Assembly: GCF_012927125.1 (NCBI RefSeq)
Contig: NZ_JABBFZ010000014.1
Coordinates: 124,001 to 188,000 of the forward strand
Direction of reading: 5' to 3'
Length of the DNA: 64,000 bases
From: Paraburkholderia antibiotica
Lineage (GTDB): Bacteria; Pseudomonadota; Gammaproteobacteria; Burkholderiales; Burkholderiaceae
Below are positions 1 through 9,405 of this stretch, one piece after another. Both the position numbers and the translations under genes were made by a program. The notes under the pieces were generated by a model. It was not told where the DNA came from, ran no database searches, and worked only from the letters and a program-made list of their open reading frames with translations. The stretch's first letter is position 1, and every line of letters starts with the position of its first letter.

Positions 1-1623
1 CCGCGCGACTTCGCCCCAGGCGATCGAACGCTGCGCGGAGATCACGTCGGAGATGTCGTCGAACACGATCACGTAGCCCGAGGTCTGCAGGTCTTCCGCA
101 TCGCGCCCGTTAGCCGCGACGAGACGCGCGCCGCGCACGAGCAGCGTCAACGGCTCGGTTTCGCCGGGCACCGGCACCGAGAACTGCTGCTGCCAATGAC
201 CGTTGTCGTCGTGGCCGTCGCCGCTCGCGGCCTCGCGGTCGGCGAACGCCTTGCGCACCATCGCGCCGAATTCGCTGAGCACGCCGATCTGATCGAGCGA
301 CGAACCGAGCGCGGTCTGGAACGGCTGACGGAAAATCCGCTCGGCGCCGCGATTCGCGGTGGTGAGCCGGAACTGCCGGTCGAACACGAACACGCCCGCG
401 GTCAGATTCGCGAGGATGCTCTCCAGATACGCTTTTGAATGCTCGAGCGCGACGCGGTTCTTTTCGACCGCGGCGCGCGCTTCGGAGAGCTGCCGCGTCA
501 TCGCGTTGAACGACTGCGTGAGGAAGCCGAGTTCGTCGCGCGATTTGATTTCGCGCTTCGGCGTGTAGTCGCCCTCGGTAATTTCCTTCGTGCCCTGCGC
601 GAGCAGGAACAGCGGCCGCGCGAGCTGATTGCCGAGCGCGAGCGCGAGCATCATCGCGATGAAGGTCGCCAGAAACAGCGACAGCGTCAGCGTGCCGATG
701 TACATCTTGCGCAGGCCGGTGCGGCCGAGCGCTTTCTCCTGATACTCGCGATACGCCCGCTGCACCGCATCGGCATTGCGCGCGAGCGTGCGCGACACCG
801 GCTGCGTGAGTTGCAGGAAGCGCTCGGCGGGCTGCAGCAGCGACGCGTTCGAATCGGGAATGCGCTGCACGACGCGCAGCCGCAACACGCCCTTGCCGCC
901 CGCCGCATGCTGATCGCCATCCACTTCGCCTTCGATCGCCGCATAGCCGTGGCCGCGGGCCTGCTCGATCATCAGCGGCGTCGGCAAATCGTTCGGCAGC
1001 AGCGTCGCGTAATTGCCGGACGCCTGCGCGACCACGTGCATGTCGGGCGTCGCGCCGGACATGCTGCGCGTCGGCTCGACGATCGTCGCCTCCTGCACGC
1101 CGAACTGGTCGCGCAACCGCAGCAGCGTGAGCGTGGTGCCCGACGCATCCGCGGTTGCGAGTTGCTCGGACATCAGCCGCGCCTTCGTCTGCAGATCGGA
1201 CAGCGACGCGTCGAGCATGCCGCGCCCGAGATTCAGGCCCGACGCGAGCGCGGTTTCGACGTTCACGTCGAACCACGATTCGATACTGCGCGACACGAAC
1301 TGATACGACACGATGTAAATGATGCCGCCCGGCACCACGCCGACGAGCGCCATGAAGAACGCGAGCTTCGCTAACAGCCGGGTGCCGAATTTACCGGTGC
1401 GTAATCGCACGATGATGATGACGACGAGCGTCGCCACCACCAGCAGAAAGATCATCGCGACCGCGACGTTGGCCGCGTACAGCCACTGGTAGTAGCGGTC
1501 GAAGAATTCGGTATTCGCGCTCGCGGCGGCCAGCAGCACGAGCAGCAGCACGGCCGTCACGGCGACCGTCGACACCAGCACGCGCACGACGATGCTGCTG
1601 ACGCTGGTAGGAGATGAGCGCAC
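1..1623 (-). CDS. NtrY-type sensor histidine kinase, N-terminal part (cut by window edge)
   Basis: Membrane sensor kinase of a two-component system. The GTG at 1623 follows the stop of the upstream gene by one base. Seen in the frame: three closely spaced hydrophobic segments within the first ~105 residues, a periplasmic-type region, a fourth membrane segment (around 640-700), then a HAMP linker and a PAS domain. The reading frame is open at position 1, ending in a DDISDVISAQRSIAWGEVAR-type stretch just before where the H-box should be. The histidine and ATPase domains lie outside the window. This order (TM-TM-TM, sensor, TM, HAMP, PAS) is that of NtrY, a nitrogen-related kinase normally paired with NtrX. 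It belongs to the leftward rsmB-DUF4390-kinase operon. The pairing is inferred, since the regulator gene is not in view. Confidence 0.88.
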   Translation of the reverse strand, partial: MRSSPTSVSSIVVRVLVSTVAVTAVLLLVLLAAASANTEFFDRYYQWLYAANVAVAMIFLLVVATLVVIIIVRLRTGKFGTRLLAKLAFFMALVGVVPGGIIYIVSYQFVSRSIESWFDVNVETALASGLNLGRGMLDASLSDLQTKARLMSEQLATADASGTTLTLLRLRDQFGVQEATIVEPTRSMSGATPDMHVVAQASGNYATLLPNDLPTPLMIEQARGHGYAAIEGEVDGDQHAAGGKGVLRLRVVQRIPDSNASLLQPAERFLQLTQPVSRTLARNADAVQRAYREYQEKALGRTGLRKMYIGTLTLSLFLATFIAMMLALALGNQLARPLFLLAQGTKEITEGDYTPKREIKSRDELGFLTQSFNAMTRQLSEARAAVEKNRVALEHSKAYLESILANLTAGVFVFDRQFRLTTANRGAERIFRQPFQTALGSSLDQIGVLSEFGAMVRKAFADREAASGDGHDDNGHWQQQFSVPVPGETEPLTLLVRGARLVAANGRDAEDLQTSGYVIVFDDISDVISAQRSIAWGEVAR

Positions 1624-1624
1624 T

Positions 1625-2224
1625 TTATTTAGCACGTTCGGTTGCCGTGAAGGTGAAGCGTTTCCATTCGGACGAGAGGTTCCAGTCGCGGTTGTTCACC
1701 GCGTCGATCTGGAACGGCTTGGGCATCAGCGCGATGTCGAGTTGCATGCGCACCGACGCGGTATAGGTTTCGCCGACGCGCACCTGATTGCGGTCGATTA
1801 CATGCCACGAGGTCACGTGCTTGATCACCGCGAGCGCATCTTTCAGCGTGGAAAAGCCGAGCTGCAGACCGCCCGACGATACGCTCGACACGCGATACTC
1901 GCGCGTGAGCGGTTGAAACGACAGCCGCAGACTTTGCGACACGCTGACCGGCTGTTCGTCGAACCAGTACCAGCGCGGCCGGCTCAGTTCGAAATCCGTC
2001 GTGAAATAAAGCGGAATGCCTTTGTTGACCGCGTCTTCGAGATTGCTGTTCAGATCGAAATCGAAGTGCGCGTCGAGACTCCAGCCGCCGTTGTCGGCCT
2101 GCAGCGACGCCCGCTGCACCGCGATCGAATCAGCGTGCGCCGCGCCCGGCGCCGCTAGCCAGACGGCCAGCGCGATCCAGAGCACGGCAGCGAGCCGAAG
2201 CGGGAAGAAGCGTTTGATGGTCAC
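1625..2224 (-). CDS. DUF4390 domain secreted protein
   Basis: 199 aa protein with an N-terminal signal peptide: basic start MTIKR, hydrophobic core, AHA-type cleavage site near residue 31. The remainder matches my memory of DUF4390, a family usually encoded between rsmB and the ntrY-like kinase in beta-proteobacteria. Its start overlaps the rsmB stop (ATGA, 4 bases) and its stop is one base from the kinase GTG, so the three genes are translationally coupled. The function is unknown. The periplasmic location is inferred from the signal sequence; a link to signalling by the downstream kinase is inferred only from the operon. Confidence 0.85.
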   Translation of the reverse strand: MTIKRFFPLRLAAVLWIALAVWLAAPGAAHADSIAVQRASLQADNGGWSLDAHFDFDLNSNLEDAVNKGIPLYFTTDFELSRPRWYWFDEQPVSVSQSLRLSFQPLTREYRVSSVSSGGLQLGFSTLKDALAVIKHVTSWHVIDRNQVRVGETYTASVRMQLDIALMPKPFQIDAVNNRDWNLSSEWKRFTFTATERAK

Positions 2225-3669
2225 CGTTTCTGAAAGCGCGCGTAGAAAAATCCGTCGTGGTCTGAGTTCGCACCGGCGCTCGCTTCACCGGATTGAGCGT
2301 GCTGTCCGACATCGGAACCGGCCGATGAGTCGGCGGGCGCGCGGGCAACTGAAGGTAAAAGTTGCCCCGGCGCGTCCAATCGTACCGCATCCTGATACTT
2401 GTTTCCAAACCACTGCGCCTGCAACTCGCCTTCTTCGGGAAAGATCGAGCACGTAACGTAAAGCAATTCGCCACCTGGTTTCACGAGCGGCCACAGCGCG
2501 TCGAGAATGCGGCGCTGTTCGGCGGCGAGCGCGGCGATATCCGACTGCCGACGCAGCCAGCGAATATCCGGATGACGTCGCACGATGCCCGACGCTGAGC
2601 ACGGCACGTCCGCGAGAATGCGGTCGAACGGCTGGTCGAGGTCGTCGTGCCACTGCGCGGGCGTACCCGCGTCGCCGATCCGCACTTCCGCTTCGAGCTT
2701 CAGACGACGCAGGTTTTCGCCGATGCGACGCGCCCGCGACGCATCGCTTTCGAGCGCGACGAGCTGGAGATTGGCGAGTTCGAGCAGATGGCCGGTCTTG
2801 CCGCCGGGGGCCGCGCATGCATCGAGCACGCGCATGCCGTCGCGCACGCCGAGCAGTTGCGCGGCGAGTTGCGCGCCCGCGTCCTGCACCGACACGACGC
2901 CGTCGCTGAAGCCGGGAATGCGCTCGACCGGCATCGGCGTGGCGAGCGTGACCGCGTGCTCGCCGGCCTTCGTCGCGGCGATCTGCTGACGTTGCAGCAC
3001 TTGCAGGTACGCATCGACCGTCGAATGACGCGCGTTCACGCGCAACGTGAGCGGACCTTGCGTGTTGCCGGCGGCCAGCACGGACTGCCATGCCTCCGGC
3101 CACGCCTGCTTCACCGCGTCGATCCACCAGGCCGGATAGTTCCAGCGCGCCACTTCGTCGGCTTGCGCGGCTGCGAGCAGCGTGTCGCGCTCGCGCAGGA
3201 AACTGCGCAGCACCGCGTTGACGAGCCCCTTCGCAAATGCGAATTCACGGCGCGCGGCGATCGCGCTGACCGCCTGGTCGACCACCGTGAACGGCGTGTA
3301 GGCGGCGTTCGCTTCGTCGTCGACGAGCAGGGCGAGCGCGCAGGCGAGCACATGGGCGACGTGCGGCGGCGGCGCTTTCTTCACGAGCTTCGCGATCAGC
3401 CACTCGACGGTCGCGAGACGCCGCATCGTACGGTACGCGATGTCTTGCACCGCCCCGCGCGCCATCGCGACATTGCCCTCCGGCATCCCGACGAACACGC
3501 TCTGCAACGCCGCGGGCAACGCCGCGCCGACGCGCACGGCGCCCACGGCCTGGGCCGCGCAGTCGAGCGCGAACCCGAGCGATTCGGGCGACAGATGCAG
3601 CGCCGACAAACGGGATTCGCGCGAACGCGCCGACGAAGAAGCAGAACGCGAAGAGGGCTTTGAAGTCAT
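2221..3669 (-). CDS. rsmB: 16S rRNA (cytosine-967 C5)-methyltransferase RsmB
   Basis: 482 aa. SAM-dependent enzyme that methylates C967 of 16S rRNA. The N-terminal third is a NusB-like RNA-binding domain. The C-terminal half is a Rossmann methyltransferase with a SAM motif (DACAAPGGKTGHLLEL), the DVPCSASG motif carrying one catalytic cysteine, and the second cysteine in YVTCSIFPEE. I chose the ATG at 3669 (MTSKPSSRS). A longer frame runs to 3834 but would read through a terminator, and its extra residues look like non-coding arginine/alanine-rich sequence. No good Shine-Dalgarno precedes 3669, so the exact start is uncertain. It is the first gene of the rsmB-DUF4390-kinase operon. Confidence 0.93.
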   Translation of the reverse strand: MTSKPSSRSASSSARSRESRLSALHLSPESLGFALDCAAQAVGAVRVGAALPAALQSVFVGMPEGNVAMARGAVQDIAYRTMRRLATVEWLIAKLVKKAPPPHVAHVLACALALLVDDEANAAYTPFTVVDQAVSAIAARREFAFAKGLVNAVLRSFLRERDTLLAAAQADEVARWNYPAWWIDAVKQAWPEAWQSVLAAGNTQGPLTLRVNARHSTVDAYLQVLQRQQIAATKAGEHAVTLATPMPVERIPGFSDGVVSVQDAGAQLAAQLLGVRDGMRVLDACAAPGGKTGHLLELANLQLVALESDASRARRIGENLRRLKLEAEVRIGDAGTPAQWHDDLDQPFDRILADVPCSASGIVRRHPDIRWLRRQSDIAALAAEQRRILDALWPLVKPGGELLYVTCSIFPEEGELQAQWFGNKYQDAVRLDAPGQLLPSVARAPADSSAGSDVGQHAQSGEASAGANSDHDGFFYARFQKR

Positions 3670-3801
3670 GAAAGGAGCAAGGGCAAGCCGCACGGTGCGC
3701 GCGGCGCAGTCAGCGCACATTGTAGCGTGGCGCTGGGCAGGCGCCGCTGCGCGCGAGCGGCGGCGGTAGGCGGCCGCCCGACGGCGGTGCAACGCGCGAA
3801 A

Positions 3802-3827
3802 AAAAGCGGGCCTTGCAGGCCCGCTTT
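3802..3827 (-). terminator. Rho-independent terminator after htpX
   Basis: Inverted repeat AAAAGCGGGCCT / AGGCCCGCTTTT around a 2-3 base loop, with a further A-run that becomes a T-run on the minus strand. It lies 40 bp downstream of the htpX stop. Confidence 0.85.
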
Positions 3828-3866
3828 TCAGCATTCCACGCTTGCCGAGCCAGACGGCCCGACAAC

Positions 3867-4724
3867 TCAGTCGAAGCGCCCGGTACGCGCCATTTCCATC
3901 AGACGCGCGATGCGTTCCTCGGTCGCCGGGTGAGTCGAGAACAGATTCGCGATACCGCCTCCCGACAGCGGATTCATGATCATCATCTGCGCGGTGGCCG
4001 GATGCGCCTCGGCAGTCGGGAACGGAATGCCGCTCGCATAGCGATGGATCTTGTCGAGCGCCGAGGCGAGCGCCTGCGGGTCGCCGGAAATCTGCGCGCC
4101 GCCACGGTCAGCCTCGAATTCACGGGCACGCGAAATCGCCATCTGGATCATTGCGCCCGCCAGCGGCGCAAGCAGCGCGACCGCAATGCTCGCAATCGGG
4201 TTCGCACGACGGCCGTTTTCGTCGCGGCCACCGAAGAACATCGCGAAATTCGCCAACGCGGAAATCGCGCCGGCCATCGTCGCCGAAATCGTCGAGATCA
4301 GAATATCGCGGTGCTTCACGTGCGCGAGTTCGTGCGCCATCACGCCGCGCATTTCGCGCTCGGACAGCACCCGCAGAATGCCGGTGGTCGCCGCGACCGC
4401 CGCATGCTCCGGATTGCGGCCAGTGGCGAACGCGTTCGGCGCGTCTTCGTTGATCAGGTAGACGCGCGGCATCGGCAGATTCGCGCGCGTGGCCAGCTCG
4501 CGCACCATGCGATAAAACTGCGGCGCACTGCTTTCGTCGACTTCCTGCGCGTTGTACATGCGCAGGACCATCTTGTCGGAAAACCAGTACGAGAAGAAAT
4601 TCATCCCGAGGGCGACCACGAGCGCGATCATCATGCCGCGCGACCCGCCGATCATCCCGCCGATCACGATGAAGAGGGCCGTGATGGCGGCCATCAGCAT
4701 CGCGGTTTTTACCCAGTTAAACAT
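3867..4724 (-). CDS. htpX: Protease HtpX (membrane zinc metalloprotease)
   Basis: 285 aa inner-membrane M48 protease involved in quality control of membrane proteins. Two N-terminal membrane segments (about residues 4-25 and 28-50) precede the zinc motif HELAH with the distal glutamate in a REFEADRGG context. Two more hydrophobic segments follow the HEXXH (about 150-200). The start at 4724 (MFNWVKTAML) is supported by an AAGGAG Shine-Dalgarno 8 bases upstream. It is a monocistronic leftward gene with its own terminator. Confidence 0.95.
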   Translation of the reverse strand: MFNWVKTAMLMAAITALFIVIGGMIGGSRGMMIALVVALGMNFFSYWFSDKMVLRMYNAQEVDESSAPQFYRMVRELATRANLPMPRVYLINEDAPNAFATGRNPEHAAVAATTGILRVLSEREMRGVMAHELAHVKHRDILISTISATMAGAISALANFAMFFGGRDENGRRANPIASIAVALLAPLAGAMIQMAISRAREFEADRGGAQISGDPQALASALDKIHRYASGIPFPTAEAHPATAQMMIMNPLSGGGIANLFSTHPATEERIARLMEMARTGRFD

Positions 4725-4831
4725 GTCTGCAACTCCTTGCCCCAAGCGTGGGCTTCGTCTCCATGCCGCGTAATCGCGGCGCCCGAGAGTGTAAGCGAAC
4801 TGTTAAATATGGGCTGTACAGGAAAATTCAA

Positions 4832-5473
4832 TCAGCGCGACGCGGTGGCCAGCTTGATTCCGAGGCCGACAAACGCACTGCCGACGCCGCGATCGAGCCA
4901 GCGCTTGACCGACGGCTTACCCGAAAAGCGCTGCGTGACGCTGCCCGCGATCCACGCGACAAAGCTGTTCCAGACCATGCTCATCAGCACGAACACCGCG
5001 CCGAGCGTCAGGAACGCGAAGGTCTTGTGCTCGCTGCCGGTCGCGACGAATTGCGGGAAGAACGACACGAAGAACAGCACCACCTTCGGGTTCAGCACGT
5101 TGGTCCAGAAGCCTTGCAGGAACAGCTGCCGCAACGACTTCGGCGCGGACGGCGAGCGTGTGTCGCCGACGGGCGCATCGGCGGCCGGCTTCGCGAAAAT
5201 GAGGCGCACGCCCAGATAGATCAGATACATCGCGCCGACGAATTTGATGACCGTAAACGCCGTGGTCGACGCGGCCAGCAGCGCGGTCAGACCGAACGCA
5301 CAAGCCAGCGAGTGAATGCAGCAGCCCGCCGAAATGCCGAGCGCCGACATCAGGCCCGCGCCGCGGCCCTGCGCGACGCTGCGCCCGACGATATAAGCCG
5401 TATCCGGCCCCGGCGTGACGTTCAGAAGAAAAACCGCGACGACGAAAAACTCGAAATGGACGATGCCGAACAT
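4832..5473 (-). CDS. LysE/RhtB-family amino-acid exporter
   Basis: 213 aa, about six hydrophobic segments, with the LysE-family signature early (LLNVTPGPDTAYIVGRS) and the NPK motif in the middle (NVLNPKVVLFFVSFFPQF). These proteins export amino acids or homoserine-lactone-like compounds across the inner membrane; the substrate cannot be told from the sequence. The start at 5473 (MFGIVHFEFF) places the signature at the usual distance from the N-terminus. The longer upstream extension is hydrophilic and unlikely. It is a separate transcription unit between htpX and fmt. Confidence 0.88.
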   Translation of the reverse strand: MFGIVHFEFFVVAVFLLNVTPGPDTAYIVGRSVAQGRGAGLMSALGISAGCCIHSLACAFGLTALLAASTTAFTVIKFVGAMYLIYLGVRLIFAKPAADAPVGDTRSPSAPKSLRQLFLQGFWTNVLNPKVVLFFVSFFPQFVATGSEHKTFAFLTLGAVFVLMSMVWNSFVAWIAGSVTQRFSGKPSVKRWLDRGVGSAFVGLGIKLATASR

Positions 5474-5589
5474 GTGATGAACCCTCGAAACTTTACCTGT
5501 TGCATAGAGGATTCTAACGCGCCGCGAGCGCTCGGCGAGCGCAACGAACATCGGCCGAACGGACGATGTTCAGACCCTACGCGACACGG

Positions 5590-6585
5590 TTATCCTGCTT
5601 CCGGAACCTGAAAGCGCTGGCCGGCGGCGAGTGTCGAACCGGCCAGAAATTCGCGCACCGGCAGGCGTTTGCCGCCGGGTTTCTGCAATTGCGTCAGACG
5701 CAGCGCGCCTTCGCCGCAAGCCACCACGACGCCTTCCGGCGAGACCTCGAGGATCGTGCCCGGCGCCTTGTCGCCGGAGGCAGCCGGTGCGGTCATGGCA
5801 GCAGCCGCCCAGATCTTCACGAGGCTGCCGTCTTCGAGCGTGCCCGCGCCGCCCGGGAACGGATCGAATGCACGCACCTGACGGGCGAGCGCATCGGCAG
5901 GCCGGCGCCAGTCGAGCGCCGCCTCGTGCTTGGCGATTTTCTCGGCGTAGGTCACGCCATCGGCCGGTTGGGGCGTCGAGGCGAGCGTGCCGCTGCGCTC
6001 GAGTTCGAGCAGCGCGTCGACGATCAACTGCGCGCCATCCTGTGCGAGGCGGTCGTGCAGTGTGGCGGTGGTATCGGTGGCGGCAATGGGGGTACGCACT
6101 TCGGAAATCATCGCGCCAGTGTCGAGACCAGCGTCCATCTGCATCAGCGTGATGCCGGTTTGCGCATCGCCCGCCTCGATCGCGCGATGAATCGGCGCCG
6201 CGCCGCGCCAGCGCGGCAGCAGCGACGCATGAATGTTGATGCAGCCGTGGCGCGGAATATCGAGCACTTCCTGCGGCAGGATCAGCCCGTAGGCGGCGAC
6301 CACCATCACGTCGTGCGGCGTCGCGCGCAACTGGTCGATCGCGGCGGCAGCCTCCTGCGGATACTTGCCGGCGCGGCGCAGCGACGTGGGCTGCGCGACC
6401 GCGAGCCCGTGCTCCTGCGCGTAGCGCTTGACCGGGCTTGCCTGCAGCTTCATGCCACGTCCAGCGGGACGGTCCGGCTGGGTCAGCACGAGCGGCACCG
6501 GGAAACCGGCGCGATGAATCGCGGCCAGCGCGGCCGCGGCGAATTCCGGCGTACCGGCGAAGATGACGCGCAACGAATGACTCAT
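5590..6585 (-). CDS. fmt: Methionyl-tRNA formyltransferase
   Basis: 331 aa. Transfers a formyl group from 10-formyl-tetrahydrofolate to Met-tRNAfMet for translation initiation. The N-terminal formyltransferase fold starts MSHSLRVIFAGTPEFAA. The folate/catalytic motif HASLLPRWRGAAPIHRA contains SLLP, followed by GITLMQMDAGLDTG. The C-terminal OB-like tRNA-binding domain covers roughly residues 210-320. It lies 33 bp downstream of def, the usual def-fmt operon. Confidence 0.97.
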   Translation of the reverse strand: MSHSLRVIFAGTPEFAAAALAAIHRAGFPVPLVLTQPDRPAGRGMKLQASPVKRYAQEHGLAVAQPTSLRRAGKYPQEAAAAIDQLRATPHDVMVVAAYGLILPQEVLDIPRHGCINIHASLLPRWRGAAPIHRAIEAGDAQTGITLMQMDAGLDTGAMISEVRTPIAATDTTATLHDRLAQDGAQLIVDALLELERSGTLASTPQPADGVTYAEKIAKHEAALDWRRPADALARQVRAFDPFPGGAGTLEDGSLVKIWAAAAMTAPAASGDKAPGTILEVSPEGVVVACGEGALRLTQLQKPGGKRLPVREFLAGSTLAAGQRFQVPEAG

Positions 6586-6617
6586 GAATGGGCAGCGGTA
6601 AGCAAGGTGAACACGCG

Positions 6618-7121
6618 TTACATCGCGTGGGCGAGCTTCTTCATCTTGCTCTTGATGCGCGTCTGCTTGAGCGGCGAGAGGTATTCGACGAATACGCGGC
6701 CCATCAGGTGATCCATTTCATGCTGGATGCACACGGCGAGCAGCCCTTCGCAATCGATCTCGAAGGTTTCGCCTTTTTCGTTCAGCGCGCGCACGCGCAC
6801 TTTTTCAGCGCGCTCGACGTTGTCGTAGATGCCCGGCACCGACAGGCAACCCTCTTCCGAGAGCTTTTTCTCGTCGCTCGACCAGACGATTTCCGGGTTG
6901 ATGAACGCGAGCAGTTCGTCGTGCGTTTCCGACACGTCGATCACGATCACGCGTTCGTGCACGTCCACCTGGGTGGCGGCGAGACCGACGCCGGGCGCGC
7001 CGTACATGGTCTCGGCCATGTCCGCGACGAGACGGCGGATGCGGTCGTTGACTTCCGCGACCGGCTTCGCCACCTTGTGCAGCCGTTTGTCCGGGTAGTT
7101 GAGGATGTTCAGTAAAGCCAT
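6618..7121 (-). CDS. def: Peptide deformylase
   Basis: 167 aa metalloenzyme that removes the N-formyl group from nascent proteins. All three PDF motifs are visible: GVGLAATQ, EGCLSVPG (metal cysteine) and the HEXXH-type QHEMDHL. The start at 7121 (MALLNILNYPDKRL) gives the normal length; the 18-residue upstream extension is rejected. It is the first gene of def-fmt and diverges from dprA. Confidence 0.97.
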   Translation of the reverse strand: MALLNILNYPDKRLHKVAKPVAEVNDRIRRLVADMAETMYGAPGVGLAATQVDVHERVIVIDVSETHDELLAFINPEIVWSSDEKKLSEEGCLSVPGIYDNVERAEKVRVRALNEKGETFEIDCEGLLAVCIQHEMDHLMGRVFVEYLSPLKQTRIKSKMKKLAHAM

Positions 7122-7362
7122 GATTTTGAGTGTGTTTTTGACGCCGCCAGGCAAAGGAGCGCTCGCGTTGGCCATTCGGCCAGCTTGTGAGCCCGTCGTA
7201 ATACGCAGAGGATAGATGATGTCGAACCGGTTCGATTCAACGCGCCCCGTGCGCCCAACGACGAACCCGCGCGAACAGGCGCGGCGTTGCAGTTATTTCG
7301 GATGATGAAAATTCTAGCATGGTGACGGCCTGCCCGCAGGCCCCGCCAGAGGAGCGATCTGC

Positions 7363-8625
7363 ATGCACACTTTGCCCGCAACCCGTATCGAACTGGCCGC
7401 CTGGCTGCGGCTGTCGCTCGCGCCGGGACTGAAGCCCGCCGCGCTGCGTCTGCTGCTTGGCGCATTCGGGTTGCCGGAGTCGATTTTTACGCAAGCGCCG
7501 GAAGCGCTCGTCGAGGTTGCGGGCGAGGCCGCCGCGCGCGCGGTACTGACGCCGCCAGGCGCGGATTTCGAAGGCCAGCTCGATGCCGTGCTCGCGTGGC
7601 TCGAATTACCAGGCAACCAGGTCGTCACGCTCGACGACCCCGCGTATCCGCCCGCGCTACTGACGATGCCCGACCCGCCGCCGCTGCTATATATAAAGGG
7701 CCGACTCGATCTGCTGCATACGCGGGCGGTCGCGCTGGTGGGCAGCCGCAGCGCGACGCCGCAGGGCCTCGAGGACGCGCAGCGGTTTGCGCGCGAACTG
7801 TCGGCGGCAGGCGTGACGGTCGTCTCGGGGCTTGCGCTCGGCATCGACGGCGCCGCGCATCGGGGCGGACTCGAAGGCATCGGCGGGACGGTCGCGGTAA
7901 TCGGCACCGGCGCGGACCTCGTGTATCCAGCCGCGCATCACGCGCTCGCGCGGCAGATCGCGGTGCAAGGTGCGGTCGTTTCCGAATGGCCGCTCGGCAC
8001 GCCGGCGCGCGCCGCCAATTTCCCGCAGCGGAATCGGCTGATTGCCGGGCTGGTCAGCGGCGTCGTGATCGTCGAGGCAGCAATGCGCTCGGGCTCGCTG
8101 ATTACCGCGCGGCTCGCCAACGAAATGGGGCGCGACGTGTTCGCGCTGCCCGGCTCGATTCACGCGCCGCTGTCGCGCGGATGTCATCGGATGATCAAGC
8201 AAGGCGCGCGTCTGGTGGAAACACCGGACGAGGTCCTGGAAGAACTGGGTTTCGCGAAGCGTCCGGCGATGCGCAGCGAGCGCGCAGCAAAGCGGGAAGT
8301 GAAACGAAGCGTTGCGCTGGACGTGACCGGTTCGCGGCTTCCGCTCCTGCGCGAGCCCGGGTCTGCCTCTGTGGCAGCCCCACCACAGCCGACCGCCCCC
8401 TTTGCGGAAGCGGTCCCGTGCGTTCCACGCCCCAAGCCGCCGCTCGCCCCTGAAGCCGAGCGCCTGCTCGCCGCACTCGGCCACGCACCGACGTCGCTTG
8501 AAATTCTTGCCACCCGCACCGAGATGGAAGACGCCGCATTGCACGCCACGTTGCTGCAGCTCGAACTCGCCGGCGAGGTCACGCTGCTGCCCGGCGGACG
8601 CTTCATGCGAGCTCATCGTGCCTGA
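7363..8625 (+). CDS. dprA: DNA-processing protein DprA (Smf)
   Basis: 420 aa. Binds incoming single-stranded DNA during natural transformation and loads RecA. Seen: a SAM-like N-terminal region, then the DprA Rossmann core with GSRSATPQG, VSGLALGIDGAAHRGGL and NFPQRNRLIAGL, the ITARLANEMGRDVFALPGS segment, and a C-terminal winged-helix domain (about residues 360-415) after a low-complexity proline/alanine linker. The start follows a GAGGAG-like Shine-Dalgarno. It is divergent from def across about 240 bp. Confidence 0.95.
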   Translation: MHTLPATRIELAAWLRLSLAPGLKPAALRLLLGAFGLPESIFTQAPEALVEVAGEAAARAVLTPPGADFEGQLDAVLAWLELPGNQVVTLDDPAYPPALLTMPDPPPLLYIKGRLDLLHTRAVALVGSRSATPQGLEDAQRFARELSAAGVTVVSGLALGIDGAAHRGGLEGIGGTVAVIGTGADLVYPAAHHALARQIAVQGAVVSEWPLGTPARAANFPQRNRLIAGLVSGVVIVEAAMRSGSLITARLANEMGRDVFALPGSIHAPLSRGCHRMIKQGARLVETPDEVLEELGFAKRPAMRSERAAKREVKRSVALDVTGSRLPLLREPGSASVAAPPQPTAPFAEAVPCVPRPKPPLAPEAERLLAALGHAPTSLEILATRTEMEDAALHATLLQLELAGEVTLLPGGRFMRAHRA

Positions 8626-8726
8626 GCGACAACTGACCCGCGTCAATGGGCATTGGCCACCCTTCGGGACCGGCCATGCTACATTCGCGCCAAAGCATCT
8701 GCCAAAGTACATAAGGAAACCGTCTC

Positions 8727-9104
8727 ATGCCCGCGCTGAATCTCGACACCGATCAGGACCGGATCGCCGAGCGCGTCAACGAAGCCGACACGTTGTTCGT
8801 CGCCTGCCTCTGCGCGGAGTGGTGCGGGACGTGTCGCGAGTACCGGGACGCTTTCAACCGGCTGGCCGAACGGCACCCGGAGGTCTGTTTCGCGTGGATC
8901 GACATCGAAACCCATGCGGACCGCTTCGACGATCTGGACGTCGAGAATTTCCCGACGATCCTGATCGAAGACTCGGTGACGACACGATTCTTCGGTACGG
9001 TTTTGCCGCAGGTGTCGATCGTGGAGCGGATGTTGTCGGACCTGACGGCGCTGCCTGGCGTAACCGGCGCGCCGAAGTTGCGGCCCGCCCTGGCGGTCGC
9101 CTGA
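8727..9104 (+). CDS. Thioredoxin-family protein
   Basis: 125 aa cytoplasmic thioredoxin-like protein. It has a single redox-active CXXC (AEWCGTCREY, near residue 33) and the cis-proline segment NFPTILI typical of the fold. No signal peptide is visible. An AGGA Shine-Dalgarno lies upstream. It sits between dprA and topB on the same strand and may be co-transcribed with dprA (100 bp gap). The substrate is unknown. Confidence 0.88.
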   Translation: MPALNLDTDQDRIAERVNEADTLFVACLCAEWCGTCREYRDAFNRLAERHPEVCFAWIDIETHADRFDDLDVENFPTILIEDSVTTRFFGTVLPQVSIVERMLSDLTALPGVTGAPKLRPALAVA

Positions 9105-9272
9105 CAGCGGCATTCGCAGCGCCAGGCAGCATCGCGCGGAGCTCGCAGCGCGTGTGTTGCAACATCGCGGCAAGGAACCGCCGCATAGCCGGCAAAGCCG
9201 TGCGCCCGCGGCGTTTGCCACAGCTTGATCAACCGCGCGGCACGCACTTATGATGGCGCGCTTTCAAAAGAG

Positions 9273-9305
9273 TTGACACGACCGCTTCGCGCCTTGTGCT
9301 ATAAA
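9273..9305 (+). promoter_or_regulatory. Possible promoter upstream of topB
   Basis: Consensus -35 hexamer TTGACA at 9273-9278 and a TATAAA-type -10 near 9300. The spacing (19-21 bp, depending on alignment) is longer than ideal. The 300-bp interval 9105-9405 holds no other recognisable feature. Confidence 0.4.
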
Positions 9306-9405
9306 GCGGTCGTTAATGGGTCGAAACAGGTCGCAAACGAGCATCGCGCGCCATTTTGGCGAGCGCAAGGCCACCCACCCGGATCTACCAACCTCACATC
9401 GAGTC

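Noticed and set aside
110..1276. Long minus-strand ORF of 388 aa rich in Arg and Ala
   Set aside because: It is an out-of-frame reading of the NtrY-type kinase gene; composition is typical of a GC-rich shadow frame.
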